Translations under genes and position numbers: made by a program | Assembly (NCBI GenBank): GCA_030693295.1 | Contig: JAUYAT010000034.1 | Coordinates: 1-54,276 of the forward strand | Direction of reading: 5' to 3' | Source: a bacterium | GTDB taxonomy: Bacteria > Patescibacteriota > Patescibacteriia > Patescibacteriales > VMTK01 | Length of the DNA stretch: 54,276 nucleotides | Notes under the pieces: model-generated | Database searches by the model: none | Seen by the model: the letters and a program-made list of their open reading frames with translations, nothing else | Told to the model about the DNA's origin: nothing | In this document: positions 24,852 to 33,709 of the stretch, piece after piece | How positions within the stretch are numbered: position 1 is the stretch's first letter | Layout: the number at the start of each line of letters is the position of its first letter

Positions 24852-26522
24852 TTATTTTTTTCTCTTCAACTTCAAGCAAACCCTAACGAACTCAACAAAC
24901 AAAGGGTGAGGGTTAAGGGGGCGGGAAATATATTCCGGATGGAACTGGGTGCCGATAAAGAAAGGATGCTTGGTAATCTCAACCGCCTCCACGATTTTCC
25001 CGTCAGGCGAAGTTCCCGCGATTGTTAAGCCGTTTTTTTCAAACCGCTCGCGGTAATCGTTATTGAATTCATATCTATGCCTGTGGCGTTCGGAAATAAT
25101 GTCTTGCGCACCAAATTTCTTTTTATAAGCTTTGGCCAAATGCGTGCCGGATATAATCCTGCACGGCCAGCCGCCCAAGCGGATGGTGCCGCCGTACTGC
25201 TTTTTGGCGATCAGCTCTTTTTGGCCAGGCATAATATGAATAACCGGATTAGGAGTTTTTGGATCTATTTCTTCTGAATTCGCCCGATTTAACTTGCAGA
25301 CATTACGGGCGAATTCAATCACCGCCATCTGCATGCCGTAGCATAAGCCGAAATACGGAATATTGTTTTCGCGGCAATATTTTATAGTTTTAATCTTGCC
25401 TTCCGAGCCGCGCGAGCCCCAGCCTTGCGGCACGATGATGCCGTCCATGCCTTTTAAACTTTTAACGCCATTTTTTTCAATCTCTTCGGCATTAACCCAT
25501 GTGAATCGCGGCTTGCATTTATTGGCCCAGCAACTATGTTTAACCGCTTCAATTACGCTGATATAAGAATCCGCCAAACAAAAATCGCCGGTAGCGAAAT
25601 ATTTGCCCACTATCCCGACATTAATTTCTTGTTTAACGCTATGAATCGTCTTTACCAGTTTACGCCACTCAACCAAATCTTTTTTTCTTGCTTTTAAATT
25701 AAATTTTTCCAGAATTCTATTTCCCAGATTATCCTTTTCAAAATTTACCGGCACGTCATATATTGAATCAATGTCAGGCGCGCTGATAACATCGTCTTCG
25801 TGTATATTGCAAAAAATCGCCAATTTTCTTCTACGAGGCCTGTCAATATTGGTGCGCGAACGGGCGACGATGAAATCGGGCTGTATTCCGGCCGAATTCA
25901 ATGTCCTTACCGCGTACTGGGTCGGCTTGGTTTTCATTTCTCCGACTTTGGCCGGAATGGGCATATATGAAACCATGATAAATAGAACATTTTTAGGGTC
26001 GGACAAATGCATCATTCGGGCCGCTTCCAAAAACAGCAAATTCTGGTACTCGCCGACCGTGCCGCCGATTTCAATTATCATTATTTCGGCTTTTGATTTT
26101 TGCGACGCTTTTTTAATCCGCGCGATAACTTCGTTAGGAATGTCAGGCACAACTTCAACGCATCTGCCGCCGTATTCCAAATTGCGCTCGCGCTGTATTA
26201 CGCTTTGATACACTCTGCCGGTTGTCATATAATTGTCCCGGCCGATATTTTTGTTTAAAAACCTCTCATAATTGCCGACATCCTGGTCGGTTTCGTCCCC
26301 GTCCTCGGTTACGAACACTTCGCCGTGCTCAACCGGATTCATGGTGCCGGCGTCAACATTGATATAGGGGTCAATTTTAATGGCGCTTACATTATACCCC
26401 TTGGACAGCAGTATCCTGCCGATGGAAGCGCAGGTAACACCCTTGCCCACCCCGGACATAACCCCGCCGACGACGAAAATGTATTTCGTTGACTTATTTT
26501 TTTTAACTTTTTTCATATTCAT
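24852..26522 (-). CDS. pyrG: CTP synthase
   Basis: 556 residues. Makes CTP from UTP using glutamine. Synthetase domain: YIFVVGGVMSGVGKGVTCAS (P-loop), KIDPYINVDAGTMNP, HGEVFVTEDGDETDQD, EIGGTVGEYQN. Class I glutaminase domain: PYFGLCYGMQMAVIEFARN with the nucleophilic cysteine, and GTQFHPEYISRP with catalytic His/Glu. Length is normal. It ends 48 bases after the bidirectional terminator. Confidence 0.97.
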   Translation of the reverse strand: MNMKKVKKNKSTKYIFVVGGVMSGVGKGVTCASIGRILLSKGYNVSAIKIDPYINVDAGTMNPVEHGEVFVTEDGDETDQDVGNYERFLNKNIGRDNYMTTGRVYQSVIQRERNLEYGGRCVEVVPDIPNEVIARIKKASQKSKAEIMIIEIGGTVGEYQNLLFLEAARMMHLSDPKNVLFIMVSYMPIPAKVGEMKTKPTQYAVRTLNSAGIQPDFIVARSRTNIDRPRRRKLAIFCNIHEDDVISAPDIDSIYDVPVNFEKDNLGNRILEKFNLKARKKDLVEWRKLVKTIHSVKQEINVGIVGKYFATGDFCLADSYISVIEAVKHSCWANKCKPRFTWVNAEEIEKNGVKSLKGMDGIIVPQGWGSRGSEGKIKTIKYCRENNIPYFGLCYGMQMAVIEFARNVCKLNRANSEEIDPKTPNPVIHIMPGQKELIAKKQYGGTIRLGGWPCRIISGTHLAKAYKKKFGAQDIISERHRHRYEFNNDYRERFEKNGLTIAGTSPDGKIVEAVEITKHPFFIGTQFHPEYISRPLNPHPLFVEFVRVCLKLKRKK

Positions 26523-26533
26523 TTTTAATAATA

Positions 26534-28600
26534 TTATGGCGCAATAATAAATTCATTCCCACGCTCATCGTATTCATAAATTTTCCTCCTCTGTTTTCCG
26601 GCCGCTTCCCTTTCTTCGCCTTCTATTTTTATCTCCATCCTGTTGTTTAAATTAATATCGGAAAATGTATATTCGGCATAATCAAAATCCTGATTGTTAA
26701 ATATTTCCGCAATCTCGCGATTTTTATATTGATAAACAAACAATGAATCACCGCCTTTGCCAAAGCTGACAAAAAAAGCAATCTCGGGTATTAAATCGCC
26801 TGTTAAATCCATAATAGCGATATGGCTTCCATGTCCGTAATTTATTCTTTTTTCTATCGCTTTGAATTTATTATCAACTTTATCAATAACAGACAAGGCG
26901 ACAAAATCTCTATTTAAAGGATTATATAAAGAAAAAATAATTTCATTTTCACCGTCATTGTCAATATCTATAAAGTTAAACGCGTCCGTGATGCCTAAAG
27001 AATTTACCGCAACTAAAAAATGCTTATTATCGCGCATATTCTCGACCAATGATTGATAATTTTCATAAAATATCGATTGCCTGACGCAATTGAGTTTTTC
27101 GCACTCCTTTAATGTATCCGCGAAATAACCATTATTGCTTCCGCCTTGTTTATAATTTTCCAAATCTTTTAAAAAAACTTCCTTCATAGCTCTATCCGCT
27201 GTTTTTAGCGAAAAAAAGTTGTCCGCTTGTTTTTTTTGCGAATAGCAATTAACATGCATTTTAGCGCCAACATACCATCCTATGATTCCTGCGACTAAAA
27301 TGACTGCAATTGCAATTAACGCACAAGTTGTGCTGAAACCGTTTTCATCTTTTTTCCATAAATTATTGCCATTAGCATCAATTCCTGTTTTATAAATTTT
27401 CCAAACATCATCAACATATTCATCAACGCCGGGTCCATACCCAAAAACAGCTTCCTTCCAGCCGCGCCAAGACCGCTGTTTATCATGAGTAATTTCCTGC
27501 GCCTTATGATACAGCCATCTGACGCCCCAATAAATACTGTCTCGCGGAGTTTTGACGCTTGCTTCTCCGCGATAATTCAATTGTTCCAATTTGCCGTTAA
27601 TCAACTCCCATTCCTCTAATTCTCCATTTAAAGTTTTTAAAGCCGGATCGCCTGGGTTGCCGACTTGCATCACATCAATCTCTCCTCCGGCAAAATAACC
27701 CGCCCTGCTTTCCTTATACACGATTGCTTTTACGAGATTGCAATCCAAGAACTCTTGAGGCGGGTATTCTTGCTCGGCAAAAACATTATTCCAATAATCA
27801 ACAACCTCTCTAATTTCTTTATCAAATCGATTATAGTCTTCTTTGCCGTTTATTCCCTTATAGATATATTGCTGAATAATAATCTTGTTGTTTGTATCTT
27901 CCGTTTTTCCTAAATTGATTTTCACCCAATGCAAAGTCGGTTGCCTATCCGCCCAAAACTCAACATAATGCGTACCTCTATCCAATTTAGGATAAAATCT
28001 TGCCTCTTCCGTGTTGCCGCATAATTGCCTGCCTTGCCAATACCAATTTTTGCCCCATTGCCCGGACCGCTTATTTTTTTGCGTTTGGCCATCTATAATT
28101 AACCCCGCATCATCGCTGTCTAAAAATCTTTTTTCGCATTTTACTGACGCATCAATAAGATTTAACGGCAAATCTATTAAAGCAAGAGTAATCCAAGGAC
28201 GGCGGTTGCCATCTTGAGCTTGCTCTGCCATTTTAAATTCAATATTTTTGATGTCTTGAATCAATGTTATCTCTGGTTCTTTTTCTATAATTGCGCCTCG
28301 GTATGGAACAAATTTTATGATATGATCGCCTTGTTCCAAATACGAAATAAAAATCACGGTTTTAGACAAGCCATTTAATTGCGCGCCATTCCAAGTTGAC
28401 GGAATATCTTTGTATTGCGGTTTATCTTTGGCCGGAATTTCCCGCAATTTTATTTCGTCAATTTCCGCGCGCAGATCTTCTCCGCCGAATAATCCTAATA
28501 TTGCGCCTGATCTGCAACTTGCTGAAATGGAAATAGAACAAAAACCGGATTGCTTGATGCTAAATTTGTAATCAAACGGCTTAGTTATTTTTTTATACAT
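26534..28600 (-). CDS. Transglycosylase-like membrane-anchored protein
   Basis: 688 residues, multi-part and not a known single family. N-terminal about 220 residues look like beta-rich carbohydrate- or ligand-binding domains (FIDSDDAGLIIDG-like segments, EFWADRQPTLHW). Residues about 255-415 contain a lytic-transglycosylase-like core: LVKAIVYKESRAGYFAGG, DVMQVGNPGDPALKT, IYWGVRWLYHKAQ and FGYGPGVDEYVDDVWKIY. A transmembrane helix (ALIAIAVILVAGIIGWYVGA) follows at about 430, and the C-terminus carries FG-GAP/VCBS-like Asp-rich loops (FIDIDNDGENEIIFS, MDLTGDLIPEIAFF). A central helix separating two domains implies one faces each side. Function inferred as cell-wall related. Confidence 0.55.
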   Translation of the reverse strand: MYKKITKPFDYKFSIKQSGFCSISISASCRSGAILGLFGGEDLRAEIDEIKLREIPAKDKPQYKDIPSTWNGAQLNGLSKTVIFISYLEQGDHIIKFVPYRGAIIEKEPEITLIQDIKNIEFKMAEQAQDGNRRPWITLALIDLPLNLIDASVKCEKRFLDSDDAGLIIDGQTQKNKRSGQWGKNWYWQGRQLCGNTEEARFYPKLDRGTHYVEFWADRQPTLHWVKINLGKTEDTNNKIIIQQYIYKGINGKEDYNRFDKEIREVVDYWNNVFAEQEYPPQEFLDCNLVKAIVYKESRAGYFAGGEIDVMQVGNPGDPALKTLNGELEEWELINGKLEQLNYRGEASVKTPRDSIYWGVRWLYHKAQEITHDKQRSWRGWKEAVFGYGPGVDEYVDDVWKIYKTGIDANGNNLWKKDENGFSTTCALIAIAVILVAGIIGWYVGAKMHVNCYSQKKQADNFFSLKTADRAMKEVFLKDLENYKQGGSNNGYFADTLKECEKLNCVRQSIFYENYQSLVENMRDNKHFLVAVNSLGITDAFNFIDIDNDGENEIIFSLYNPLNRDFVALSVIDKVDNKFKAIEKRINYGHGSHIAIMDLTGDLIPEIAFFVSFGKGGDSLFVYQYKNREIAEIFNNQDFDYAEYTFSDINLNNRMEIKIEGEEREAAGKQRRKIYEYDERGNEFIIAP

Positions 28601-28608
28601 AAAAATTT

Positions 28609-29886
28609 TTAATGCGAATAATTCGCATTATAATTTTTCAATATTTCTACCGCTTTCTCCATCTGCGGATCCTTGCCCGCGTCATAATCCTCTTCCGTTA
28701 AATCTATTTCCACGTCAGGTTTTATGCCGGTTTCATTGATGCAGTTGCCGTTCGGCGTAAGCCATTTTGCCACGGTTATTTTTACCGAAGATCCATCTTG
28801 CAATTTTTCCAGAACCTGCACCGAGCCCTTGCCGAAAGTCTGCTTGCCGACCACAACCGCCTTGTTATAATCCTGCAAAGCGCCAGCCACGATTTCCGAA
28901 GCTGACGCGCTGCCCTGGTTGATTAATACAACCGTATTATAATCTTTTAATCTGGCTCTGCCTCTGGCAAGATATTCATCCTTTTTTTCTTCGCTGAATT
29001 TTTCCATAACCACCACGCCGTCCTCCACCCATTCGCTGGCCACTTCAATGGCAGTATCCAAATACCCGCCGGGATTGTTGCGCAAATCCAAAATAACGGC
29101 TTTCGGGTTCTTGGCGATTATCTCCTGAATCGCTTTATTGAATAAATCCAAAGTATCGTCGTTAAAATTAGTGATTTTTACAACAAAAATTTTATCGTCT
29201 CTTAATTCGGCTTTTACGCTTTTTACCACAATAAATGCTCTGGTAATTGATATATCCTCCGCCTTTTCCAAACCGTCGCGGGAAATAGTCAAAATAACTT
29301 CCGTTCCGCGCGGACCGCGAATTTTGTTTACGGCTTCATCAACCGTAATGCCGGCTGTTGATTCTCCGTCAATGGCGTAAACCTTATCCCCCGCCCTAAG
29401 CCCGGCTTTTTCAGCCGGCATATCGGCCAAAGGCGCGATAATGGTTAAAACATCGTTTCTTATGCCGATTTCCGCTCCAATTCCCTCAAAAGTTCCTGCC
29501 AAATCCTGCTCAAATTCTTGCGCCACCACCGGATTCATAAATACCGTATATGGATCTTCCAAAGAAGAAACCATTCCTCCAATCGCTCCATAAAACATTT
29601 CTTTCTCGTTTAATTTCTCGCGGTCAACATATCTTTCCTCCAGCATATCCCATACCTCCCAAAATAAATTAAAATCAACATCTCGGCTTAGCTTGCCTCG
29701 CGGGGCTTCGCCGTATTTGCCCAGCACCTTTCCTAAAAATATCATTTCCTTATCAGCTATTTGTTTTGCCGTCTCGCTTCTTCGGGTTATATGCATTCCC
29801 GCGCCAAAACTAACGGCCATTAGCGCGATAATCAAAGCAACAACGGCAATCTTTTTTAAAATCGCGTATTTTTTTTCTTTCAACAT
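28609..29886 (-). CDS. S41 C-terminal processing peptidase
   Basis: 425 residues. N-terminal signal anchor (IAVVALIIALMAVSFGAGMHI), an S41 N-terminal helical region, PDZ domain (about 105-195: GIGAEIGIRNDVLTIIAPL, AGLRAGDKVYAIDG) and the peptidase domain with PKAVILDLRNNPGGYLDTAI, catalytic serine in NQGSASASEIVAGAL and lysine in KQTFGKGSVQ. Periplasm-side or extracellular serine protease of the CtpA type. Ends 8 bases before the next gene on the same strand, so the two are probably co-transcribed. Confidence 0.93.
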   Translation of the reverse strand: MLKEKKYAILKKIAVVALIIALMAVSFGAGMHITRRSETAKQIADKEMIFLGKVLGKYGEAPRGKLSRDVDFNLFWEVWDMLEERYVDREKLNEKEMFYGAIGGMVSSLEDPYTVFMNPVVAQEFEQDLAGTFEGIGAEIGIRNDVLTIIAPLADMPAEKAGLRAGDKVYAIDGESTAGITVDEAVNKIRGPRGTEVILTISRDGLEKAEDISITRAFIVVKSVKAELRDDKIFVVKITNFNDDTLDLFNKAIQEIIAKNPKAVILDLRNNPGGYLDTAIEVASEWVEDGVVVMEKFSEEKKDEYLARGRARLKDYNTVVLINQGSASASEIVAGALQDYNKAVVVGKQTFGKGSVQVLEKLQDGSSVKITVAKWLTPNGNCINETGIKPDVEIDLTEEDYDAGKDPQMEKAVEILKNYNANYSH

Positions 29887-29916
29887 GATATTAAATTAAA
29901 AAATATTTACTCTCAT

Positions 29917-29945
29917 ATTTTAACATATTGATTTTAACTTGACAA
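29917..29945 (-). promoter_or_regulatory. Promoter of the S41 peptidase gene
   Basis: Minus strand TTGTCA (29945-29940), 17-base spacer, TAAAAT (29922-29917) preceded by TGT (extended -10). About 30 bases upstream of the start codon and about 60 bases downstream of the gas vesicle operon terminator, marking an independent transcription unit. Confidence 0.65.
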
Positions 29946-30003
29946 ATGCAAATTAAAATTAATATTACATCATAAGAAAATAGATAAAGCAAATATAAAA
30001 TTT

Positions 30004-30040
30004 ATAAAAAAACACTAAGTTTCCGATCGGAAATTTAGTG
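30004..30040 (-). terminator. Terminator of the gas vesicle operon
   Basis: CACTAAGTTTCC-GATC-GGAAATTTAGTG (30013-30040) is an almost perfect 12-base stem. On the minus strand it is followed by TTTTTTTATA (30012-30003). It lies 25 bases after the ftsZ-like stop codon and is the first strong terminator after gvpA, defining the operon end. Confidence 0.9.
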
Positions 30041-30064
30041 CCTAAATTATATTATAACAATTAT

Positions 30065-31063
30065 TTAATCCTTGAAGCCGGCGGCAATCACTGTAATTTT
30101 GATCGCTCCCTCGGGAACACTCTTATCATAAATCGCGCCAAAAATAATTTTTGCGTCTGGATCGGCGGAGGCGGTAATAATCTTTGCCGCTTCATTAATC
30201 TCCGAAAGAGTAAGGTCGACTCCGCCGGCAGCTGCAAAAAGGATGCCCTGCGCGCCATCAATAGAAATATCGAGCAATGGAGAGCTGATCGCTTTCTTGG
30301 CGGCCTCAACCGCGCGTGTGTCTCCTGTGGCCTGTCCGATCCCTATAATCGCCAGGCCTGCTTCGGCCATAATGGTTCGGATGTCGGCAAAATCAACATT
30401 AATGATTCCTGGTTTAAGAATAAGTTCGGAAATTCCTTGAATCGCGTTTTTTAATACATCGTCACACAAAGCAAAAGTATTTTTGAGGGTAGTATTTTTA
30501 TTGCTCAAGGCAAGGAGCCGGTTATTGGGAATCACAATAACGGTATCTACTGCATTAATAAGCCGTTCAAGCCCGTCTTCAGCTATTCTTGCGCGTTGCG
30601 CTCCCTCAAACGAAAAGGGTTTGGTGACCACCGCGATACTTAAAGACCCCTGGTTTTTTGCGGTTTCCGCAATAATTGGCGAGGCGCCGGTGCCGGTTCC
30701 CCCGCCTAATCCGCAGGTTATAAACACTAAATCCGCCCCTTTCAGGGCATCCTGGATTTCGCTTTTAGTTCCTTTGGCGGCTCGACAACCAATTTCGGGG
30801 TTCATCCCCGCGCCCAATCCCTTGGTAAAATTTTTGCCAATATGTATTTTTTTGTCCGCCTGGTTGCGGTGAAGATCCTGCATATCGCAATTTACCGCAA
30901 TAAAATCAACTCCGCTAACGCCGGAGTTAATCATGTGATCAATCGCATTGCCCCCTGAGCCGCCGACGCCCACCACTTTGATATTGGCCCCGAATCGCAT
31001 TTCGGGATTCAACGCCTCGCGAGCGCCGGAATTATTTACTTCAGCTTTTGTCGCAGGAGTCAT
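30065..31063 (-). CDS. FtsZ homolog, last gene of gas vesicle operon
   Basis: 332 residues of the FtsZ GTPase: GVGGSGGNAIDHMI near 32-45, tubulin signature GGGTGTG at 120-126, and T7 loop NVDFADI at 222-228, so GTP binding and GTPase activation look intact. The protein ends with the C-terminal tubulin-like domain (IKITVIAAGF) and has no linker or C-terminal peptide for FtsA/ZipA binding; ordinary FtsZ is 350-450 residues. No ftsA is nearby and the mur genes lie elsewhere. It follows gvpJ by 22 bases and precedes the operon terminator. It may be a dedicated paralog or the cell's only FtsZ. Confidence 0.88.
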   Translation of the reverse strand: MTPATKAEVNNSGAREALNPEMRFGANIKVVGVGGSGGNAIDHMINSGVSGVDFIAVNCDMQDLHRNQADKKIHIGKNFTKGLGAGMNPEIGCRAAKGTKSEIQDALKGADLVFITCGLGGGTGTGASPIIAETAKNQGSLSIAVVTKPFSFEGAQRARIAEDGLERLINAVDTVIVIPNNRLLALSNKNTTLKNTFALCDDVLKNAIQGISELILKPGIINVDFADIRTIMAEAGLAIIGIGQATGDTRAVEAAKKAISSPLLDISIDGAQGILFAAAGGVDLTLSEINEAAKIITASADPDAKIIFGAIYDKSVPEGAIKITVIAAGFKD

Positions 31064-31085
31064 AAAATTCCAAGTGAATTATCAC

Positions 31086-31403
31086 TTATTTTCTTTTGGC
31101 GCGTGATTTTGGCGACTCTAATTTTGCAATCCTTTTTTGCAATTTTACATTTTCCTTCTCAAGCTCGCTTTCTTTATATTTAGTGTTCAGGTAAGAGTCC
31201 GTCTCCCACCAATTGATGCCGATTTGTTGGGCTTTGTCAACGGAAGCAATAAGCAGTCGTATCTTAATCGTCAAAAGCTCAACATCAGCTAATTTAATCT
31301 GAATATCTCCCGCAATGACAATGCCCTTATCCAAAACGCGCTCTAAAATATCGGCTAAGTTTGTCGATTGAATGGAATGGACTATTTGTTGGTTATTGCT
31401 CAT
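31086..31403 (-). CDS. gvpJ: Gas vesicle protein GvpJ-like
   Basis: 105 residues. GvpA-type core (LADILERVLDKGIVIAGDIQIKLADVELLTIKIRLLIASVDKAQ) followed by GINWWETD, the feature that separates GvpJ from GvpA, and a charged coiled-coil tail (KESELEKENVKLQKRIAKLES). GvpJ is a minor shell or nucleation component. The 82-base stem-loop at 31415-31496 ends 12 bases upstream of the start codon. Confidence 0.85.
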   Translation of the reverse strand: MSNNQQIVHSIQSTNLADILERVLDKGIVIAGDIQIKLADVELLTIKIRLLIASVDKAQQIGINWWETDSYLNTKYKESELEKENVKLQKRIAKLESPKSRAKRK

Positions 31404-31414
31404 AATTTTTATTT

Positions 31415-31496
31415 ACCCCGTTAGAAAATTTATTTTTGATGAATCTTTAGAGAATAATTTTTCAGGAAGTAATGAATGTTGATTTTCTAACGGGGT
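31415..31496. repeat. CCCCGTTAGA stem-loop element
   Basis: ACCCCGTTAGAAAAT (31415-31429) is perfectly complementary to ATTTTCTAACGGGGT (31482-31496), loop 52 bases. It fills the gap between the GvpK-fusion stop (31497) and the gvpJ start (31403). In the mRNA the stem would lie just upstream of the gvpJ start. Confidence 0.85.
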
Positions 31497-32078
31497 TTAC
31501 ATTAAATTCCCTAATGGTCCGAGGTCTAAATTTAATTCTTCGTCCTCTAATCCAAATATGGCTTTCATCTCTTCAATTTTTTTATCTAAGGCCTTGAAAG
31601 TCAGGCCGAGTTTTTGAATTTCAACCTCAGAAAGATTGCCTTTTGTGATTCTACGTTTCGCTTCTCTATACATCAAGTCCTTTATCAGCTTCACGAGGGT
31701 TAAGACTAATTGGGCGATTCCTTTTTCGGCTTTTTCCGGATTAGCGGCTTCAATTATTCCGGGTATGTTCCTTTCCGCTCTCTCTATTTCTTGCTCCAAA
31801 CTTCTGATATACTCCTCGTCTTCTTTACTAACCGCTCCACCGAAAGAATCGTCTCCCCTTCGCAAAACTTCTGCTCGACTAATGGAAGTAATGAGAAGTT
31901 TAAGGCCGATAAATATAAGATCTACATCCGCAACTCTAATAACCACCTCACCGTCCAAAACCGCTCCTTTTTCTAAAACTTTATCTAAAGCATCTATTAA
32001 AGTAACCCTTTCCTCTATGGGCGGTCTTTCTGAAGTCGCAATATTTGCTAATGTTTTTACCCCGTTAGAAATTTTCAT
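31497..32078 (-). CDS. gvpK: GvpA/S-like - GvpK fusion protein
   Basis: 193 residues. Residues about 20-75 are a GvpA/J/S-type domain (TLIDALDKVLEKGAVLDGEV, VADVDLIFIGLKLLI); residues about 105-190 are GvpK (EKAEKGIAQLVLTLVKLIKDL, LSEVEIQKLGLTFKALDKKI, acidic C-terminus). The two are normally separate genes, adjacent in Bacillus-type clusters; here they are one frame without a stop. GvpK is needed for vesicle formation. The start codon and first residues (MKISNGV) come from the palindromic element 32059-32140. Confidence 0.85.
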   Translation of the reverse strand: MKISNGVKTLANIATSERPPIEERVTLIDALDKVLEKGAVLDGEVVIRVADVDLIFIGLKLLITSISRAEVLRRGDDSFGGAVSKEDEEYIRSLEQEIERAERNIPGIIEAANPEKAEKGIAQLVLTLVKLIKDLMYREAKRRITKGNLSEVEIQKLGLTFKALDKKIEEMKAIFGLEDEELNLDLGPLGNLM

Positions 32079-32140
32079 AATTTTTCTCTTATTACACTCG
32101 CTATAAATCTTATCTGCCGAGTATTGATTTCTAATGGGGT
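32059..32140. repeat. CCCCGTTAGA stem-loop element over start codon
   Basis: ACCCCGTTAGAAAT (32059-32072) pairs with ATTTCTAATGGGGT (32127-32140), 13 of 14. Same length (82 bases) as the copy at 31415. The gvpS-K start codon (32078-32076) lies at the edge of one stem arm, so mRNA folding could hide it. Confidence 0.8.
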
Positions 32141-32163
32141 GAATTTTGGGGGTGCTTCATAAA

Positions 32164-32997
32164 TTACACAAAGTTATAAGGAGGCCATGGGCCGCTTGAT
32201 TCAAAAATAAAACCTATTTTTTCATATTCGGCCCGCAACTTTTGCATCTCCTTTTGGAACTTATCAACCTTTTCTTTTTTTACAAGGAATGCCCCGTTAA
32301 AAATCATCGGATCGTTTCTTTGAGTTAATTCTTTTCCGAGAATTCTGTTTTCTTTTAATTCTTCAGCTAACCCCTTGAGCTTTTCAAGAAAAAGAGGGAT
32401 GTAATTATTATTTATAGAATTTTTCGCCTCTCTTTTAACCATTTCATTTATTTCCTCTTCTAAAAAATATTGTCTGCCGGCTGGCAAAGATTTAATTTCT
32501 TCAAGTTTGCTTTGGATCATTGGTGATTTCTTTTTAATTTCATTTTCAAGAAGTTGGGATTTCAAATAGATTTTCACCGATCGTTCCTCTTTTCCCTGCA
32601 AGCCGTCAAGAAGGCCTTTAAACTTTAAGTAATCTTTCTTTAAAGAACCTATTAAGCTCCCTTTATCCTTAAATATCGTCCCAAATTTCATGGGAATAAT
32701 CAGCCCATCAGAGTTATTCATCGCTGTCTCAATTGCCTTTTCATGCATCAGGGCTTTATCTTTTATCCATTCCAGATCCTCTCGCGCCCTTCTTTGAATT
32801 TCTTCTGACCCGAATTCCTTTAAAAAAACCTCGCTCACTACCGCCTCAATATCCTTATAAGGAATGGAGAAAACTTTTTCCCCGCCAATACTTTCACCAG
32901 TGTCTTTATTTGATAGTTTTTTTATTTTTACGGATGGGCTCGCCTCGCTGAAGCTTCGGCGAAGCGGGCAGATCCCATAAAGATAAAGTCCTTTCAT
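32164..32997 (-). CDS. GvpF/L family protein
   Basis: 277 residues with the GvpF/GvpL layout: N-terminal YLYGICPL, IPYKDIEAVVSEV, HEKAIETAM..LIPMKFGTIF, and C-terminal ILGKELTQRNDPMIFNGAFLVKK, GPWPPYNFV. GvpF interacts with GvpA during assembly. It carries two peptide inserts from palindromic elements: CPLRRSFSEASPSVK near residues 10-22 (element 32938-32970) and SLPAGRQYF near 174-183. One of three GvpF/L paralogs in the operon. Confidence 0.85.
   Translation of the reverse strand: MKGLYLYGICPLRRSFSEASPSVKIKKLSNKDTGESIGGEKVFSIPYKDIEAVVSEVFLKEFGSEEIQRRAREDLEWIKDKALMHEKAIETAMNNSDGLIIPMKFGTIFKDKGSLIGSLKKDYLKFKGLLDGLQGKEERSVKIYLKSQLLENEIKKKSPMIQSKLEEIKSLPAGRQYFLEEEINEMVKREAKNSINNNYIPLFLEKLKGLAEELKENRILGKELTQRNDPMIFNGAFLVKKEKVDKFQKEMQKLRAEYEKIGFIFESSGPWPPYNFV
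32938..32970. repeat. CGCCTCGCTGAAGC palindromic element in coding sequence
   Basis: GCTCGCCTCGCTGAAGCTTCGGCGAAGCGGGC is a self-complementary element (CGCTGAAGCTTCGGCG core) inserted near the 5' end of the gvpF/L gene; translated in frame as a PLRRSFSEAS peptide. Copies elsewhere: 6751, 38298, 40693. Confidence 0.75.
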
Positions 32998-33048
32998 AAT
33001 TTCAGAATAAATTCTTTTTATAATTTCAGATTTTAATGAAAAAAGCTC

Positions 33049-33453
33049 TTACACTTCTGGATTCAGAGCCGTATCAACTCTTTTACGAAGATCAGTTCGT
33101 TTATAACTAATAATCTTCCCGCTCTCGTCAACTCGCACCTCATAAGCGCCCAAAACATCCATCCCGTCAGGAATCGATGCCTTCTCAATTACTTCTATAG
33201 TCGCTATCAACTCATTGCCCTCTTTTTTAAAGCCAATCGCCGACGGAGATTTAAACCCGGTTAAGTCGGCGAGTTCTTTTTTTGCTTTTTCCAGTATGTC
33301 TTTTGTAGCCATATTTTTGATCTTTTCACCCCGTTGATCCGCCAGCTGGCGGATTATTTGGGATTGATTTAGCGTTTTTTTCATATTTTTAATTTTAACT
33401 CCCTTATTGGACTTTTTCGACCTTTTGATTCCTTTTGTTTTCAATTGAACCAT
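33049..33453 (-). CDS. gvpO: Gas vesicle protein GvpO
   Basis: 134 residues. The conserved GvpO part is the C-terminal 85 residues: AKKELADLTGFKSPSAIGF, ATIEVIEKASIPDGMDVLGAYEV, RVDESGKIISYKRTDLR. The first about 45 residues are basic and low-complexity and include a palindromic insert (QLADQRGE from ATCCGCCAGCTGGCGGAT, 33339-33356). MATKDILEKAKKEL at 33312 is an alternative start. GvpO is essential for vesicle formation in haloarchaea; mechanism unclear. Confidence 0.85.
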   Translation of the reverse strand: MVQLKTKGIKRSKKSNKGVKIKNMKKTLNQSQIIRQLADQRGEKIKNMATKDILEKAKKELADLTGFKSPSAIGFKKEGNELIATIEVIEKASIPDGMDVLGAYEVRVDESGKIISYKRTDLRKRVDTALNPEV

Positions 33454-33487
33454 AGATTTAGGATTATTTTTTATATTTTAATATCCA

Positions 33488-33706
33488 TCACGCGCGCCTC
33501 TCTTTTGCTTTCCGTATAGCCTCTAATCTCTTTAGTATCTCCTCCTCTCGTTTGATTAATTCTTCTTCGCTGATTTGATCTGTTTCAAAAAGGGTGCGGA
33601 CATTAAGAAGCTCGTCTTTCAGTTTTGATTCATCAGTAACTTCCCGCTCGGCTATTTCCTGCAGTTTCTCAGCTAGCCAGATTAAACCATCATCAATAAG
33701 AAACAT
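33488..33706 (-). CDS. gvpG: Gas vesicle protein GvpG
   Basis: 72 residues, the small helical GvpG: DDGLIWLAEKLQEIAERE, LNVRTLFETDQISEEELIKREEEIL, then a basic tail. GvpG is a minor protein encoded next to gvpF/L in most clusters, as here (3 bases from the upstream gvpF/L stop). Confidence 0.85.
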   Translation of the reverse strand: MFLIDDGLIWLAEKLQEIAEREVTDESKLKDELLNVRTLFETDQISEEELIKREEEILKRLEAIRKAKERRA

Positions 33707-33709
33707 AAG

